Shown: piece after piece, positions 43,194 through 53,756 of the stretch
How the letters are laid out: each line of letters opens with the position of its first letter
Numbering within the stretch: position 1 is the stretch's first letter
Assembly (NCBI RefSeq): GCF_905220365.1
Contig: NC_061126.1
Location: 1,550,001 to 1,614,000 of the forward strand
Direction of reading: 5' to 3'
Length of the DNA: 64,000 bases
DNA from: Vanessa cardui
Taxonomy: Eukaryota > Arthropoda > Insecta > Lepidoptera > Nymphalidae
Notes under the pieces: generated by a model
The model's database searches: none
What the model was told of the DNA's origin: nothing
Seen by the model: the letters and a program-made list of their open reading frames with translations, nothing else
Translations under genes and position numbers: made by a program

Positions 43194-43446
43194 ACAAAAA
43201 CAACAACAGCCTGTATTTATATATCCCACTGCTGAGCTAAGCTCCTTTCCCTTTGAGGAGATTTGGAACATACTCGGTAAAATTTCGTTGATATTAGACA
43301 CATGCAGGTTTCCTCGCGTTGTTTTCCTTCACTGCTACAATGAATTATAAACACAAATTAAGTAAATGAAAATTCAGTGGTGCTTGTCTGGTTTTGAAAC
43401 CGCAATCATCGGTTAAGATGTAACTAGTTCTAACTACTGGGCCGTT
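43194..43446 (-). repeat. SINE-A copy
   Basis: Minus-strand SINE-A: AACAACAACAGCCTGTATTT, CCCACTGCTGAGCTAAGCTC, GCAGGTTTCCTCGCGTTGTT, CGCAATCATCGGTTAAGATG and CTAACTACTGGGCCGTTT. The CCAATGCGGG section is deleted. Confidence 0.85.
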
Positions 43447-44470
43447 TATTTAGGTGTTCTATTTATATGGGGCTCTTAATTTCAAAGCGTATTGTATCTG
43501 TAGCTTCAAAGTCGGCTGGTACGGTCGGCACTTTTGTACGGAACGATAAAGTAAACTATGGGAATATATTTGGCGATAGCGTGGGACATTGCCACACTGC
43601 TGAATTTTATTTACGATACGCTTGGCTGTGATTTCAACAATCGTATTTGATAAATTACCTTACAATTTAGCCAGTATGTAGCATTTTATTAATTATATAC
43701 GTCCTGTTTATTTACCATATCTATTTTAAGGATGTTTAGTATATAAATGTTGTTTTTATGACTATAACAATTGTATTTAATAAAATTATTTATGCAAAAA
43801 TTGCAAAAATAACAAGGTACCAAGCTACTTTCTGTTATAAGTAGATGAGAGATAACACTTCTTGTATATTATTCAAAATTTTTTATCTCAGGTCCCGATT
43901 TTTTTTATTATCATAAATTGATATCTTACTATATTCTATCTTCTAATTAAAAGTACCGATAAACCCTAAAAAATACTCAAAAAAGGCCGTCTTTTAAGTT
44001 TTAAAGCGATGTTTAATGGGATCAATTTAACAACGAATCAGATTAATTATAATTATTTATTAAACCAATAAGAGCGGCAAGGCTACTATAATAATATTTT
44101 ATAGATCATTCATTAATTTATATTCTCTGGCAACTACTTACAACATATATTTTATTTTATTTTTATTATTAATAAAGTCTGCACATAAATAATAACACAA
44201 TCAATGTAAAAGATAAACCAGTAAAGGGTGGTCATATATTTTGCAACGAAAGTTTTTATTCAAAAAGGTGATCTATAAGATGTATACCAATAAACATAGC
44301 CCGAAGTAAGTCTAGCATTCCTTGATTAAGCTTTCTCAATGACGGAAAATTTAATAATTATAATATAACTGACGTAGCGCAGATGTTACTTCAGATTAAA
44401 TTTCATCCAAATCCGTCCCACTTTGTGTGCTTGTACCAAACATCGAAACATACAAATTTTCACTTATATG
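43447..44470. other. Non-coding, retroelement-like text at its right end
   Basis: Bases 44395-44465 (AAATTTCATCCAAATCCGTC, ACATCGAAACATACAAATTT) read like the 3' UTR of an RTE-type element on the plus strand. The left part is unassigned. Confidence 0.4.
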
Positions 44471-44820
44471 GCATGAGTGGGATCAACGCGTACGAGTCTC
44501 ATGCCCAAATCATTGATAAAAATCGAATGGCCAATTGATATATTTAGGTCCTCAGCAACTTCTCTAACGGTGATTCAACGATTGGCCAATATCATTTTCT
44601 CCACTTCATCAATTTATTCGTCTGTTGTTGAAGTGCTCGGACGTCCGGCAAGCTCTTCGTCGTTCACATCTTCTCGGCCTTCTGAGAACATTTTATACCA
44701 CCGATAAACGTTGCTTCGGTCCAAGGTAGCTTCTCCGTATGCCATAGTTAACATTCGGAATGCATCCGCGCACTTAATTTCGTTTTTCAAACAAAAATTG
44801 ATACAGGTTCTTTGATCCAT
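44471..44820 (-). pseudogene. mariner-like transposase, N-terminal remnant
   Basis: Starts at ATG 44820 with MDQRTCINFCLKNEIKCADA, then NVYRWYKMFSEGREDV and GRPSTSTTDE. This is the N-terminal paired-like helix-turn-helix DNA-binding region of mariner-family transposases, up to the GRP hook. A TAA follows directly, then the second helix-turn-helix resumes (IDEVEKMILANR, TVREVAEDLNISIG) with a further TGA, and ends at about 44471. The DD34D catalytic domain is absent. The family's enzyme would cut and paste DNA at TA sites. This fragment cannot. Confidence 0.88.
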
Positions 44821-44945
44821 TTGGTAAAAATCGAAGACGATCCAAAACACGTGCAAGCAAAGTAGCTGTAAACAATTAAGTGAACATTCAAAACAGCCGA
44901 GCTTGTCGGCATAAGTGAGAGACATGAGTACCAACATAAAGAAAC
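44821..44945 (-). other. Probable 5' part of the mariner remnant
   Basis: GACAAGCTCGGCTGTTTTGA on the minus strand lies upstream of the transposase start and is open in the same frame. It probably belongs to the mariner leader. I could not identify a terminal inverted repeat. Confidence 0.4.
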
Positions 44946-45533
44946 ATAAATAAAATTTTAACAAAAAGAAAAACCGACTTCAAACAAAACAGTATTTTAA
45001 AACAAATTAAAATGCACTAAAAAATAATAAAAATAATTGCATATTTAACATATTTTTGAGAGTCCTCCTAGGTAAAATGAAATGAAAAATATTAGACTAC
45101 TTAAAAGTCGATTTACGATTTTATAATGTAGTTATAATTATTGCTATATTTGGAGCCGATGTCAGCCAAAGGCACACACTTCAACAATCAAAAGAAAGAA
45201 GCGATACGAGCCTCTTGATTGACCCAGTATAATATCGTATAAAAGGTAATTTGTAAGAAACATTTCTTAAAGTATTCTCGTATTGTTTTTTGATAGGTAT
45301 AGTCTAGGGTTGGCTGACACCGACTCCAAATATAGCAATAATTATAACTACATTATATAATCGTAAATCGACTTTTAAGTAGTCTAATATTTTTCATTCC
45401 ATTTTACCTAGGAGGACTCTCAAAAATATGTTAAATATGCAATTATTTTTATTATTTTTTAGTGCATTTTAATTTGTTTTAAAATACTGTTTTGTTTGAA
45501 GTCGGTTTTTCTTTTTGTTAAAATTTTATTTAT
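44946..45533. mobile_element. Foldback/MITE-like element with 224-bp inverted arms
   Basis: The left arm 44946-45169 and the right arm 45310-45533 are reverse complements of equal length with only four differences. They surround a 140-base centre. Each arm carries AACCGACTTCAAACAAAAC near its outer end, linking it to the CGACTTC/GAAGTCGG elements. It has no coding capacity. A transcript would form a long hairpin. The outer flank on the left is the mariner remnant. Confidence 0.92.
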
Positions 45534-45893
45534 TTTTTAATTTTAAGTGAAGCTGATGTAGACTAAGATTTTTTCTTAATATGGATAGATTAAACGTGCC
45601 GTTTATATGAATCAGAAACTACTTCAGGGACAATTTCAAAAGAAACTTTCGAATAAAGCAAAAATAGACTTTCGAAAATGCGGCTTTAATACGTCATGCG
45701 GCATAAACTACAAGGTACCACCCTCGAATGAGCTGTAATCGACCTCAGTAAAAAAACTTTGCAAAAGAGCTATTCGTATGCTATGTCGTACATCATATGA
45801 CATCACATCATATACACAAAATTTGATTAAAGACAGAAAGAAATTCTGCCCCAAATCGCATCCTAACTGTAAGCCGTTTAGGAGTTCCGTCAA
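45534..45893. other. Non-coding, possible old retroelement 3' UTR
   Basis: Bases 45850-45893 (TAAGCCGTTTAGGAGTTCCG) resemble RTE 3' UTR text on the plus strand. The 61-codon minus frame is not supported. Confidence 0.35.
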
Positions 45894-46143
45894 TACATAG
45901 TATAAAACAAAGTCGCTTTTTCTGTCCCTATATCTTTAAAACTACGCAACGGATTTTGATGCGGTTTTTTTTAATAGATAGTGTGATTCAAGGGGAAGGT
46001 TTGTGTACATAATAAATGAATAATATAGTAAAGAAACACTGACAATTTTAGAAGTTTGCAATGTGATGTCGTAAATAAACAAATTCTTTAGTATATTTAG
46101 TATCAGTATTGCACCCGTGAGAAGTCGGGGCGGGTCGCTAGTT
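45894..46143 (-). repeat. Repeat D copy, complete
   Basis: ACATAGTATAAAACAAAGTC, ACGCAACGGATTTTGATGCG, TTGCACCCGTGAGAAGTCGG and GGCGGGTCGCTAG. The best minus-strand unit. Confidence 0.85.
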
Positions 46144-46439
46144 GATTATAATATTCGATTATGACAATTACATGAACATAACCACGTTCCGGAAGGTGAT
46201 TCAAATATCCAAGTAACCCATAAATAAAAGATTCGACCGAGTATTGCTAACGTGCTCCTCAGAATTGTTCCGTTCCCTCCCGTTCCCTTAATTTGTCATG
46301 GATCCTGTGCTCAGAACCTTACCAAACTTTCACCAAACTACCCTTAAAGTATATCCTTTATAATAAAAAAAGAATCATCAAAATTGGTTAACGTGATTTT
46401 GAGTTATTCACCTATTTGTCGCGCATATACATAATGCAA
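46144..46439. other. Non-coding
   Basis: CATGGATCCTGTGCTCAGAAC and ATCAAAATTGGTTAACG look like decayed retroelement sequence. No frame is supported. Confidence 0.35.
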
Positions 46440-46581
46440 ATTTAAGACTTATGTCGTTTTCATACGGATACCATCATCGGAAAAAAATTTAAAAAAAATG
46501 GGACCCCACGGGAAGCACTACCTTTCAAACAAAAAAAAAAATATCAAAATCGGTCCACACAGTAAAAAGTTATGAGGTAAC

Positions 46582-46623
<42 letters not shown>

Positions 46624-46661
46624 GACGAATTGATAACCTCCTCCTTTTGGAAGTCGGTTGA
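46440..46661 (+). mobile_element. CGACTTC/GAAGTCGG-type element, right part
   Basis: AGCACTACCTTTCAAACAAA, AAAATCGGTCCACACAGTAA, a poly(A) run of about 35 at 46586-46620, GATAACCTCCTCC and an ending GGAAGTCGGTTG. It matches the interior and right end of 3271-3581. The left end is not evident. The minus-strand frame with a poly-phenylalanine run is an artefact of the poly(A). Confidence 0.7.
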
Positions 46662-47230
46662 AAAAGATCGAAATTTGAATATACGTAACCCACGAAAATT
46701 CAAAATTCGCGATACTTTTTGAACACACCTCTTATGAAAATGATTTTTAAACATTTTTACAAGGCAAACGAATCTCTATAGTTTTATTACATCCATGGTT
46801 TGAGGTGACATTTTCACGTGGCCGGATTATATGTATGACGCCAAATAGCGTTGCGTATAAATTATACGCAGGAAAACAACATTTCGACAAAACAGTGAAT
46901 AAATTACGCGACAGTATTTATTATAACATTAACATTTGCGACGAATCAGCTTTGATCTCACGAATTTAAACTGAGCGGTAAGCACTTCGAATAAACTAAT
47001 ATATAGTCAGCTCATTTGAATGACATTGTTTTGTTTGAACGTTTGGTACATGATATTTATTTAATGGACTAAAATGTACTTCATTTAAGTTATTAGACTG
47101 GTATAGCATTGTATTATATTGGTTGTCACTACTATAAGCTCCTGCACTGTTTTATTGTTCATGACAATTGATCAGTTTTTCTTACATGTTTATGTCATGT
47201 AATTTATGCGTTTCTGAATAAGAGCGGTGT
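46662..47230. other. Non-coding, nothing recognised
   Basis: AT-rich. This is the target region of RTE copy B. Confidence 0.35.
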
Positions 47231-47250
47231 ATGAGTTTTCTGGGTTTAAT

Positions 47251-47337
47251 GGGATGTCAGGGGGCGCAAATTACATCTTAGCGCCCCAAGCCAACCTCAC
47301 CTGCCCGTGGTGCATCCTGCCAACTAGCAAACGAGGC
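47251..47337 (+). ncRNA. Candidate HDV-like self-cleaving ribozyme, copy B
   Basis: Same proposed fold as in copy A. P1 pairs GGGATGT (47251-47257) with GCATCCT (47312-47318). The L3 loop TGCCCGT is identical. P2 pairs CCTC with GAGG (47333-47336). CAAAC precedes P2. The J1/2 hairpin is GGGGCGC with GCGCCCC, where copy A's G.U pair is now G-C. Differences from copy A fall in the J1/2 hairpin, its loop and the short segment before CAAAC, not in P1, P3 or P2. Confidence 0.5.
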
Positions 47338-47375
47338 TCTGGCGACCGAATGATGGCGGTATAACCATCAAAATA

Positions 47376-47438
47376 AACGTAGCTTAATACGACAGGCCGA
47401 TGACGGGCAGCAGCGTCACCGGTGCGAGTAGCTACGTT
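47376..47438 (+). promoter_or_regulatory. 5' leader hairpin of RTE copy B
   Basis: AACGTAGCT (47376-47384) pairs with AGCTACGTT (47430-47438), with an inner stem CCGATGACG/CGTCACCGG carrying one A.C mismatch. The outer-stem changes relative to copy A are compensatory. Confidence 0.65.
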
Positions 47439-47608
47439 CTGCGATCGCCAACACGCCTGCCCAGCGTGGCGATTATGGGCAATATCCTCTAAATGCACGG
47501 CCCCCAGTTCCCGGCAGCCCCGCTATTCCTCGTCATGGTGGCGATGATGGTAACGGCGGGACGGGGGGTGCTAAGAATCACCGGGCTACGGGAGGCCACC
47601 ACAACCGA

Positions 47609-49183
47609 CTGACCCTTGCGACGTACAACGGACGCACGCTACGGCTTGACTCGCATCTAGCGCAACTTGAGGTAGAACTTGGGAAAATTAGGTGGCACAT
47701 ATTAGGGCTATATGAAGTCCGGAGAGAGGGAGAGGACACCGTAACCCTCGATTCGGGCCACCTAATGTACTTCCGAGAGGGAGACCAACAATCCCAAGGT
47801 GGCGTTGGGTTTCTGGTAAATAAGTCCCTAGCTGACAACGTTGTGGAAATCTCCAGTGTGTCGAACAGGGTTGCGTACCTCATAATAAAGCTCACCGAGA
47901 GGTACAGCCTCAAGGTAGTGCAAGCGTACGCACCGACCTCGACACACTCGGACGATGAAGTGGAAGAATTGTTCGATGATATATCGAGGGCCCTCCACTT
48001 CACCACTAAAACCCACTACAACGTTGTCATGGGGGACTTTAACGCTAAAGTGGGAGTACAGAATTGCAGCGAATCGGTAGTAGGACCCCATGGATTTGGA
48101 AGTAGGAATCATAGGGGGCAAATGCTTGTCAACTTCCTCGAACGGGAGGGGCTCTTCTTGATAAACCCCTTCTTCAATATATACATAACATAACAATACA
48201 TTAACACGCCATTTCTCAGAAGACCTGCCTGAAGTCAGTGTTGGCGAAATCGAGATTGCTCTTAAACAGCTTAAAAATGGAAAAGCCCCTGGAGAGGACG
48301 GTATTACTATAGAGTTATTAAAAGCAGGAGGTAATCCGGTACTCAAGGAACTCCAAAAGCTTTTTAACTCTGTCCTCTTCGAAGGGAGAACTCCGGAGGC
48401 GTGGAGTAGGAGTGTGGTCGTCCTGTTCTTCAAAAAGGCAGACAACTGCAGGACCTACAACAACAAATGCTGAACGATCTGGCTGATTCTTCTATGCGTA
48501 TCGTCCTACGGATGAACTTGGATAAAACCAAGGTCATGTTCAATGAACATGTTCTACCGGAACTGATTGCGATACACGGTACCGTCCTCGAAGTTGTTCA
48601 AAAATATGTCTACCTTGGGCAGACTTTGCGATTTGGTAGAAACAACCTTGAGGACGAGGTGAATAGAAGAATTCAGCTAGGTTGGGCAGCGTTTGGAAAA
48701 TTGCGTCGAATCTTTACATCGTCGATCCCACAGTGCCTTAAGACGAAAGTCTTCAACCAGTGCGTCCTACCCGTCATGACATATGGAGCCGAAACGTGGA
48801 CACTCACGGCAAGGCTGGTCCACCAGTTTAATGTCGCTCAGCGTGCTATGGAAAGGGCTATGCTCGGCGTTTCTCTGCGGGATCGCATCAGAAATGAGGT
48901 GATCCGCCAGAGAACCAAAGTCATCGACATAGCCCACCGGATTAGTAAGCTGAAGTGGCAGTGGGCTGGCCATATTTGCCGCAGAACCGATAACCGTTGG
49001 GGGAAACGTGTTCTAGAGTGGAGACCGCGTCTCGGCAAACGTAGTGTAGGACGTCCTCGGGCATGATGGAGTGACGACTTACGCAAGACGGCTGGCAGGA
49101 GCTGGATGCGAGTAGCCCAAGAACGATCTCAGTGGCGTTCAATTGGAGAGGCCTATGTCCAGCAGTGGACGGAAATGGGCTGA
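47609..49183 (+). pseudogene. RTE-like endonuclease-reverse transcriptase, broken copy B
   Basis: Three retained parts. First, an endonuclease N-terminus and centre (RTLRLDSHLA, VVQAYAPT, VMGDFNAKVG near 48030) to about 48178. Second, the RT N-terminal part from 48199 (INTPFL, LKNGKAPGEDG) to about 48440. Third, the RT C-terminus from about 48448 (MRMNLDKTKVMF-like, GAETWTL, GHICRRTDNRWGK). The first junction loses at least the 614 bases that copy A has between 10091 and 10705. The second loses about 550 bases, including both RT aspartate motifs. A TGA at 49064-49066 replaces an arginine codon in the GRP region. It is not functional. Confidence 0.88.
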
Positions 49184-49324
49184 TGGATGGTTGGATGGAT
49201 GAGTTTTCTTAATTGGATTGTCTATATCTATTTTTATCTTATGTAATAAATATAAATTGTTTCGTTTTTAACTTTCCTATCTCATTTATGAAGGTTATGG
49301 GCTATTATTATTAACATACAATAG

Positions 49325-49395
49325 TTCCTATGGCAGTCTTAGCGTTGAAGGAAAACATGGCGAAGAAACCTGCATGCGTATAATTCAACGCAATT
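49325..49395 (+). repeat. SINE-A, body fragment
   Basis: AAGGAAAACATGGCGAAGAA and CCTGCATGCGTATAATTC match the SINE-A body. Head and tail are absent. Confidence 0.65.
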
Positions 49396-49509
49396 CATCA
49401 TAATGTATCAAAGAGACATGAGGTAAAGTAGTTCATAGTGCATATATTTTTGTAAATGTATATATTCATATCTCACGTAAATGCATTTGTATATATAATA
49501 TGTTATTAA

Positions 49510-49770
49510 GTTTATAATAAATAAATAAATAAATAAATAAATAAATATGAGACAACATCACATACATTACTCTGATCCCAATGTAAGTAGCTGAAGCACT
49601 TGTGTTATGGAAATCCGAAGTAACGACGGTACCACAAACACCCAGACCCAAGACAACATAGAAAACTAATGGTAATCTACATCGACTCGGCCGGGAATTG
49701 AACCCGGGACCTCAGAGTGGCGTACCCATGAAAACCGGTGTACACACCACTCGACCACGGAGGTCGTCAT
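49510..49770 (-). repeat. SINE-B copy, full length, with (TAAA)n tail
   Basis: Minus strand: a TAAATAAATAAATAAATAAA tail, CATTACTCTGATCCCAATG, GAATTGAACCCGGGACCTC (box B), CCACTCGACCACGGAGGTCG (box A). The tail confirms that SINE-B ends in ATAA-type repeats. Confidence 0.9.
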
Positions 49771-49775
49771 ATCAT

Positions 49776-49820
<45 letters not shown>
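49771..49820. repeat. (TA)n microsatellite
   Basis: TA repeats with one AAA interruption, directly after the SINE-B head. Confidence 0.92.
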
Positions 49821-49821
<1 letters not shown>

Positions 49822-52030
49822 ATATATCTCAAACAACATCAGACAGTATCTCTCCGATGAAGATTCTGTATAACTTTATGACAAGTATAAGTGTACATAC
49901 GTGCATGTGTGCAAGACATATGCACTAATATGGTTATGAATTTAATAACATGGATATTTAATAGAACCGGATAAAAGACGACGTATCAGTGCGATGGTAA
50001 CTTTTACACACTAAAGAAATTTAAATAATAAGGTACAATCAACTTTACACCGAGATTATATAAACGAAAACATTCTCATGAATCATATCTGATTTCGGTT
50101 TCAATAAAAAGAAGACGTGATCGTGAAAGTTTATGGGTGTCATGAACAATATGCGCCCTTTCAAAAAATCATTCAAGAATATGAAATAGAAGACAAACAT
50201 TAAATAAAACAATTTTTAAGAATTTCGTTATAACGCATATGTTTTTTGATTTTTTTGATTAAAAAGTGCTCGCAAGAGTTTACTTATATATTATTTGATT
50301 TCAAGTAATTTGAGCTATATTGGAAATAGGAAGCGTAACCGTAATAGATCGTACTTGTGACTATAAAAAGATAAATATTTATGCGAATGCGTCAATAAAA
50401 TTTTTGTTAAAATTGACTAAGCGAAATTTATATTCTAAATAATATACGAAATTGAATATTCTAAATAACATTTTGTCATATAGTACAAATACTGTTTAGC
50501 TTTACTAAATGGTCTCCTAACAAAATATAGCCCATTACCAACCCGTGGCTTCATGTCGCATTATACCGTCCACGGCTGCATTATACGACGCAGGAGCAGT
50601 CATTAAAGTTGTTAACAAGCAAGCCAAATCATTACTACTACATTTTGTACACTGAATATTGTTTGTTTATCAAACTTTGTTATTGTCTGCTAGCGAACGC
50701 CTCGACTTTAATCCGATAATTAAGCGTGATTTATTAATTTCAATGTTTTGATAAAATCAGTATCGAAAGGACATTCTAGTTATTGCAAAATGACATTTAC
50801 TGCGTACATTTTATTTGCACAAAGTATTATTAATAAAGTCCTTATTTATTGTATCAAGTATTATTAGTGTAAAACGTATTCTACATAGATCATTCAATTA
50901 TGTTTAGGTGTTTTAGTAATTGTTGACAAATTTACTTTAAAAGTAATTGATAGAAGTACATTTTATTATGTCGAAGTAATTGATAAAATAACATTTTATT
51001 CTGAATGACTGTTTAACTCTATTTTGAATTTTTAGACGAAGACTATTTCTTTTTATATTTTTTTAGAGCTAATACAAAATAAAATAAATTATTTAAGAAA
51101 AAATACGTTTTTTGTAAAAAAGGCACTACACATTGTCGACTTAAACAAAAAACAATCATATATTATTCACATTTATTGTAGCGCTTTTTTTTGTAATGTA
51201 TCAAACACATACTTTTTAATTCTTTTAATATCTACAAATTATAAACAAACATTTAGTAACAGATAAGAATAAAATGAACTTTTAACAATTAGCTTCAAAG
51301 TAAATTTTCCAACAACAAAATAAAAAAGCGTAATCATTTCGAATCGCGTAGAATTGAATTAACCGAGACTAATTATATGAACACTAATTAAAGGTACAGG
51401 TTGGCAACGCTTTACACAAATAATATTTCTGCGACTGTCACAGGCTGGCACAAGTCTGAGCACGGTAAACGTAAGCATGACAAACTCAGATCCTCTGAAC
51501 AGTGGGGCTCAAGTCATTAACTCCTAGAGGGTAATTTTTCAGGCGAGAAAATGGGCTGTGTCATAATAACCACACAGAGCTGAGCTCTCCATATAGACAA
51601 TGACGTCATAATAAATGTAAACGAGTCCTTACATCGTCAATGCTCCACGAACCTTAGGATCTAATATGTTATTAAAATTAAACTTCATTCAAAGCACAAT
51701 TTAATCCTTATTTGCAATTTGATTCCTTAGAATTTAAGTAGTTAATCTTTTCCATGAATGAATATCTTATACATATTATTATATATAAGGAAATCAACAA
51801 ATACTGCAAAAAAATATCATATCTACAATCATTGTATTTAATAATACATATTATTTATTTATACTCACGAATCTGTCCTAATATTATAAAAGCAAAAGTA
51901 ACTCTATATGTATATCTACAGCTCTTTCACAGCCATAACACAAAAACAATTTTGATGAAATTGGATGAAGCTGTATACCAACCCCTAAAACTCGAATGAA
52001 ACCTCGGCGAAATCTGAATCAATGTTATAT
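49821..52030. other. Non-coding, nothing recognised
   Basis: Long AT-rich stretch. Bases 50525-50610 and 51400-51560 are richer in GC and unassigned. The 81-codon frame at 51754-51999 is low-complexity I/Y-rich and not supported. Confidence 0.35.
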
Positions 52031-52262
52031 TGACGACCTCCGTGGTCGAGTGGTGTGTACACCGGTTTTCATGGGTACGCCACTCTGAGGTCCCGGGTTC
52101 GATTCCCGGCCGAGTCAATGTAGATTACCATTAGGTTTCTATGTTGTCTTGGGTCTGGGTATATGTGGTACCGTCGTTACTTCTGATTTTCCATAACACA
52201 AGTGCTTTAGCTACTTACATTGGGATCAAAGTAATGTATGTGATGTTGTCTCATATTTATAT
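52031..52262 (+). repeat. SINE-B copy, full length
   Basis: TGACGACCTCCGTGGTCGAG, GAGGTCCCGGGTTCGATTCC, TGTTGTCTTGGGTCTGGGTA, ACATTGGGATCAAAGTAATG and CTCATATTTATATT. The best-preserved head of the family. The minus-strand frame at 51927-52118 is translated SINE. Confidence 0.92.
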
Positions 52263-53139
52263 TATATATTACAAGTTTATCAAGAAATTACTAACGAGAT
52301 AAAATTTCATCAATTACAGTGAATTTATACTTATATGGAAAAATAAATCTCGAAAAAAAATTTATATAATTTATAGAGGATCAAAATCGCCCTTCGCCTG
52401 TATGTACACCGTAGTATGTTAAATAAAAAACTTTGCGTGAGCCTTAACATTAATTTACTGCGTGAAAAGAGCGTAGACCCCGGAGTTCAGAAGGTTCGCC
52501 TTTGACTGATAGTAATGGATAGGCTTAGTACGAGAATTATGGTCGAGCTTCAATACCTTTTTACATTTCTTTAGAGGTCGCACGCACATTAAATATAAAG
52601 ACTTTCAAAGTTCATATAAACGTATATCGTGTATAGAATATACTGATCGTTCATTCTTATGTACTAGGTATGTTTCCTTTCATATTCATTTAATGGTTCT
52701 CAGTTTATCTAACTGTATTATAATTTGTATTATCATTAAAAGCTTCTACTTTTTTAAGTACAGTAACAGCCTGTTAAAGTTCCTGTCCTGGGTTAAGACC
52801 TTCTCTCGTTGACGACAAAAGAATATAAACAAAATATTCCATCAATGCTGATATACATACTATTAATACAAGAAATAAGAATAAACTTGTTTCCGTTTGC
52901 ATACGGTAAATAGAGCGTTTTTGGGCAATGGTATACGCATTTATAATAAGAAAGCGGAAAATATAATCAATTTACCATTTTCAAAATTTAAAAAGATTAT
53001 TAAGACTAAATTAATAAATAAATCATATTATTCATTAAAAGAGTACTTTTTAAAAATAAATGCCTGGAGTTAGGCTCGGGTTCCATCATAGGACACTATT
53101 TACTGTAAACAACAGCATTGTAAATCAGTTTATTTAAAA
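52263..53139. other. Non-coding, SINE-A trace at 52770
   Basis: AACAGCCTGTTAAAGTTCCTG then GGTTAAGACCTTCTCTCG at 52767-52812 is a decayed SINE-A 3' end (minus). Nothing else is named. Confidence 0.4.
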
Positions 53140-53289
53140 AAAAGAGCAACTATGCGAGTTTCTTGAGTTTCTTTCTTCTCGCTAGAAGCTGCTTTCCGAA
53201 ACGTTGGTAGTATTTAATTATTGACGATTCAAAAATGCTTCATTGTGAAGTTTACTTGAATAAAATTGATTTGATTTGATTTGATTTGG
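53140..53289 (+). repeat. CR1/Jockey-like LINE 3' end
   Basis: GAGTTTCTTTCTTCTCGCTA, GCTTTCCGAAACGTTGGTAG, TTGACGATTCAAAAATGCTT and an ending AATAAAATTGATTTGATTTG with ATTTG repeats. Same family as 25860-25990. Confidence 0.7.
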
Positions 53290-53299
53290 CGGTTTTCTT

Positions 53300-53756
53300 A
53301 CTATATTTTCCTTCACTGTAGAGCACGAGATGAAATATAAAAAAAAAATCATCACATGAAAATTCAGTGGTGCCATGCAATCACCGAGAAGAGTCGAGAT
53401 GGCCCAGTGGTTAGAACGCGTGCATCTTAACCGATGATAGCGGGTTCAAACCCAGGCAAGCACCGCTGATTCATGTGCTTAATTTATTTATAATTCATCT
53501 CGAGCTCAGCGGTGAAGGAAAACATCATGAGGAAACCTGCATGTGACCAATTTCATAGAAATTCTGCCACATGTGTATTCCACGAACCCGCATTGGAACA
53601 GCGTGGTGGAATATGTTCCAAAAATTCTCCTCAAAGGGAGAGGAGGCCTTTAGCCCAACAGTGGGAATCTACCGGCTGTTGTTGTTGTATGCAATCACCA
53701 CTGAATTGAACCCGAAATCATCGGTCAACGTGCTCGTGTTCTAACCACTGGGCCAT
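53300..53756 (-). repeat. Old SINE-A copy, interrupted by a younger SINE-A
   Basis: The left part 53303-53374 reads TTTCCTTCACTGTAGAGCAC and AAAATTCAGTGGTGCC. The right part 53700-53756 reads GAACCCGAAATCATCGG and CTAACCACTGGGCCATG. Both are minus-strand SINE-A and become continuous when 53386-53699 is removed. Confidence 0.88.
53386..53688 (+). repeat. SINE-A copy nested in another SINE-A, 11-bp TSD
   Basis: Plus-strand full copy: GAGTCGAGATGGCCCAGTGG, GGGTTCAAACCCAGG, CCACATGTGTATTCCACGAA and a TACCGGCTGTTGTTGTTG tail. Flanked by ATGCAATCACC at 53375-53385 and 53689-53699. The frame at 53512-53709 is translated SINE. Confidence 0.93.

Larger units (their letters stand above)
47231..49209 (+). 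mobile_element. RTE/BovB-like LINE, copy B, with 11-bp flanking duplication
   Basis: Flanked by ATGAGTTTTCT at 47231-47241 and 49199-49209. Homology with copy A starts at GGGATGT (47251), leaving 9 extra bases after the left repeat. The leader, endonuclease N-terminus and RT C-terminus are present. Two internal deletions remove the middle. The 3' end is TCCAGCAGTGGACGG followed by a GGATGGTTGGATGG tail, a variant of copy A's (GAT)n. Confidence 0.9.

Noticed and set aside
46518..46754. Frame with a poly-phenylalanine run
   Set aside because: It is a poly(A) tract read on the minus strand inside a non-autonomous element.
47578..48445. Minus-strand frames of 142 and 205 codons over RTE copy B
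   Set aside because: They are antisense shadows of the endonuclease-RT coding sequence, as are similar frames over copy A and over the other LINEs.
53512..53709. 65-codon frame starting MKENIMRKPACD
   Set aside because: A nearly identical frame occurs on the other strand at 57148-57339. Both are translated SINE-A.
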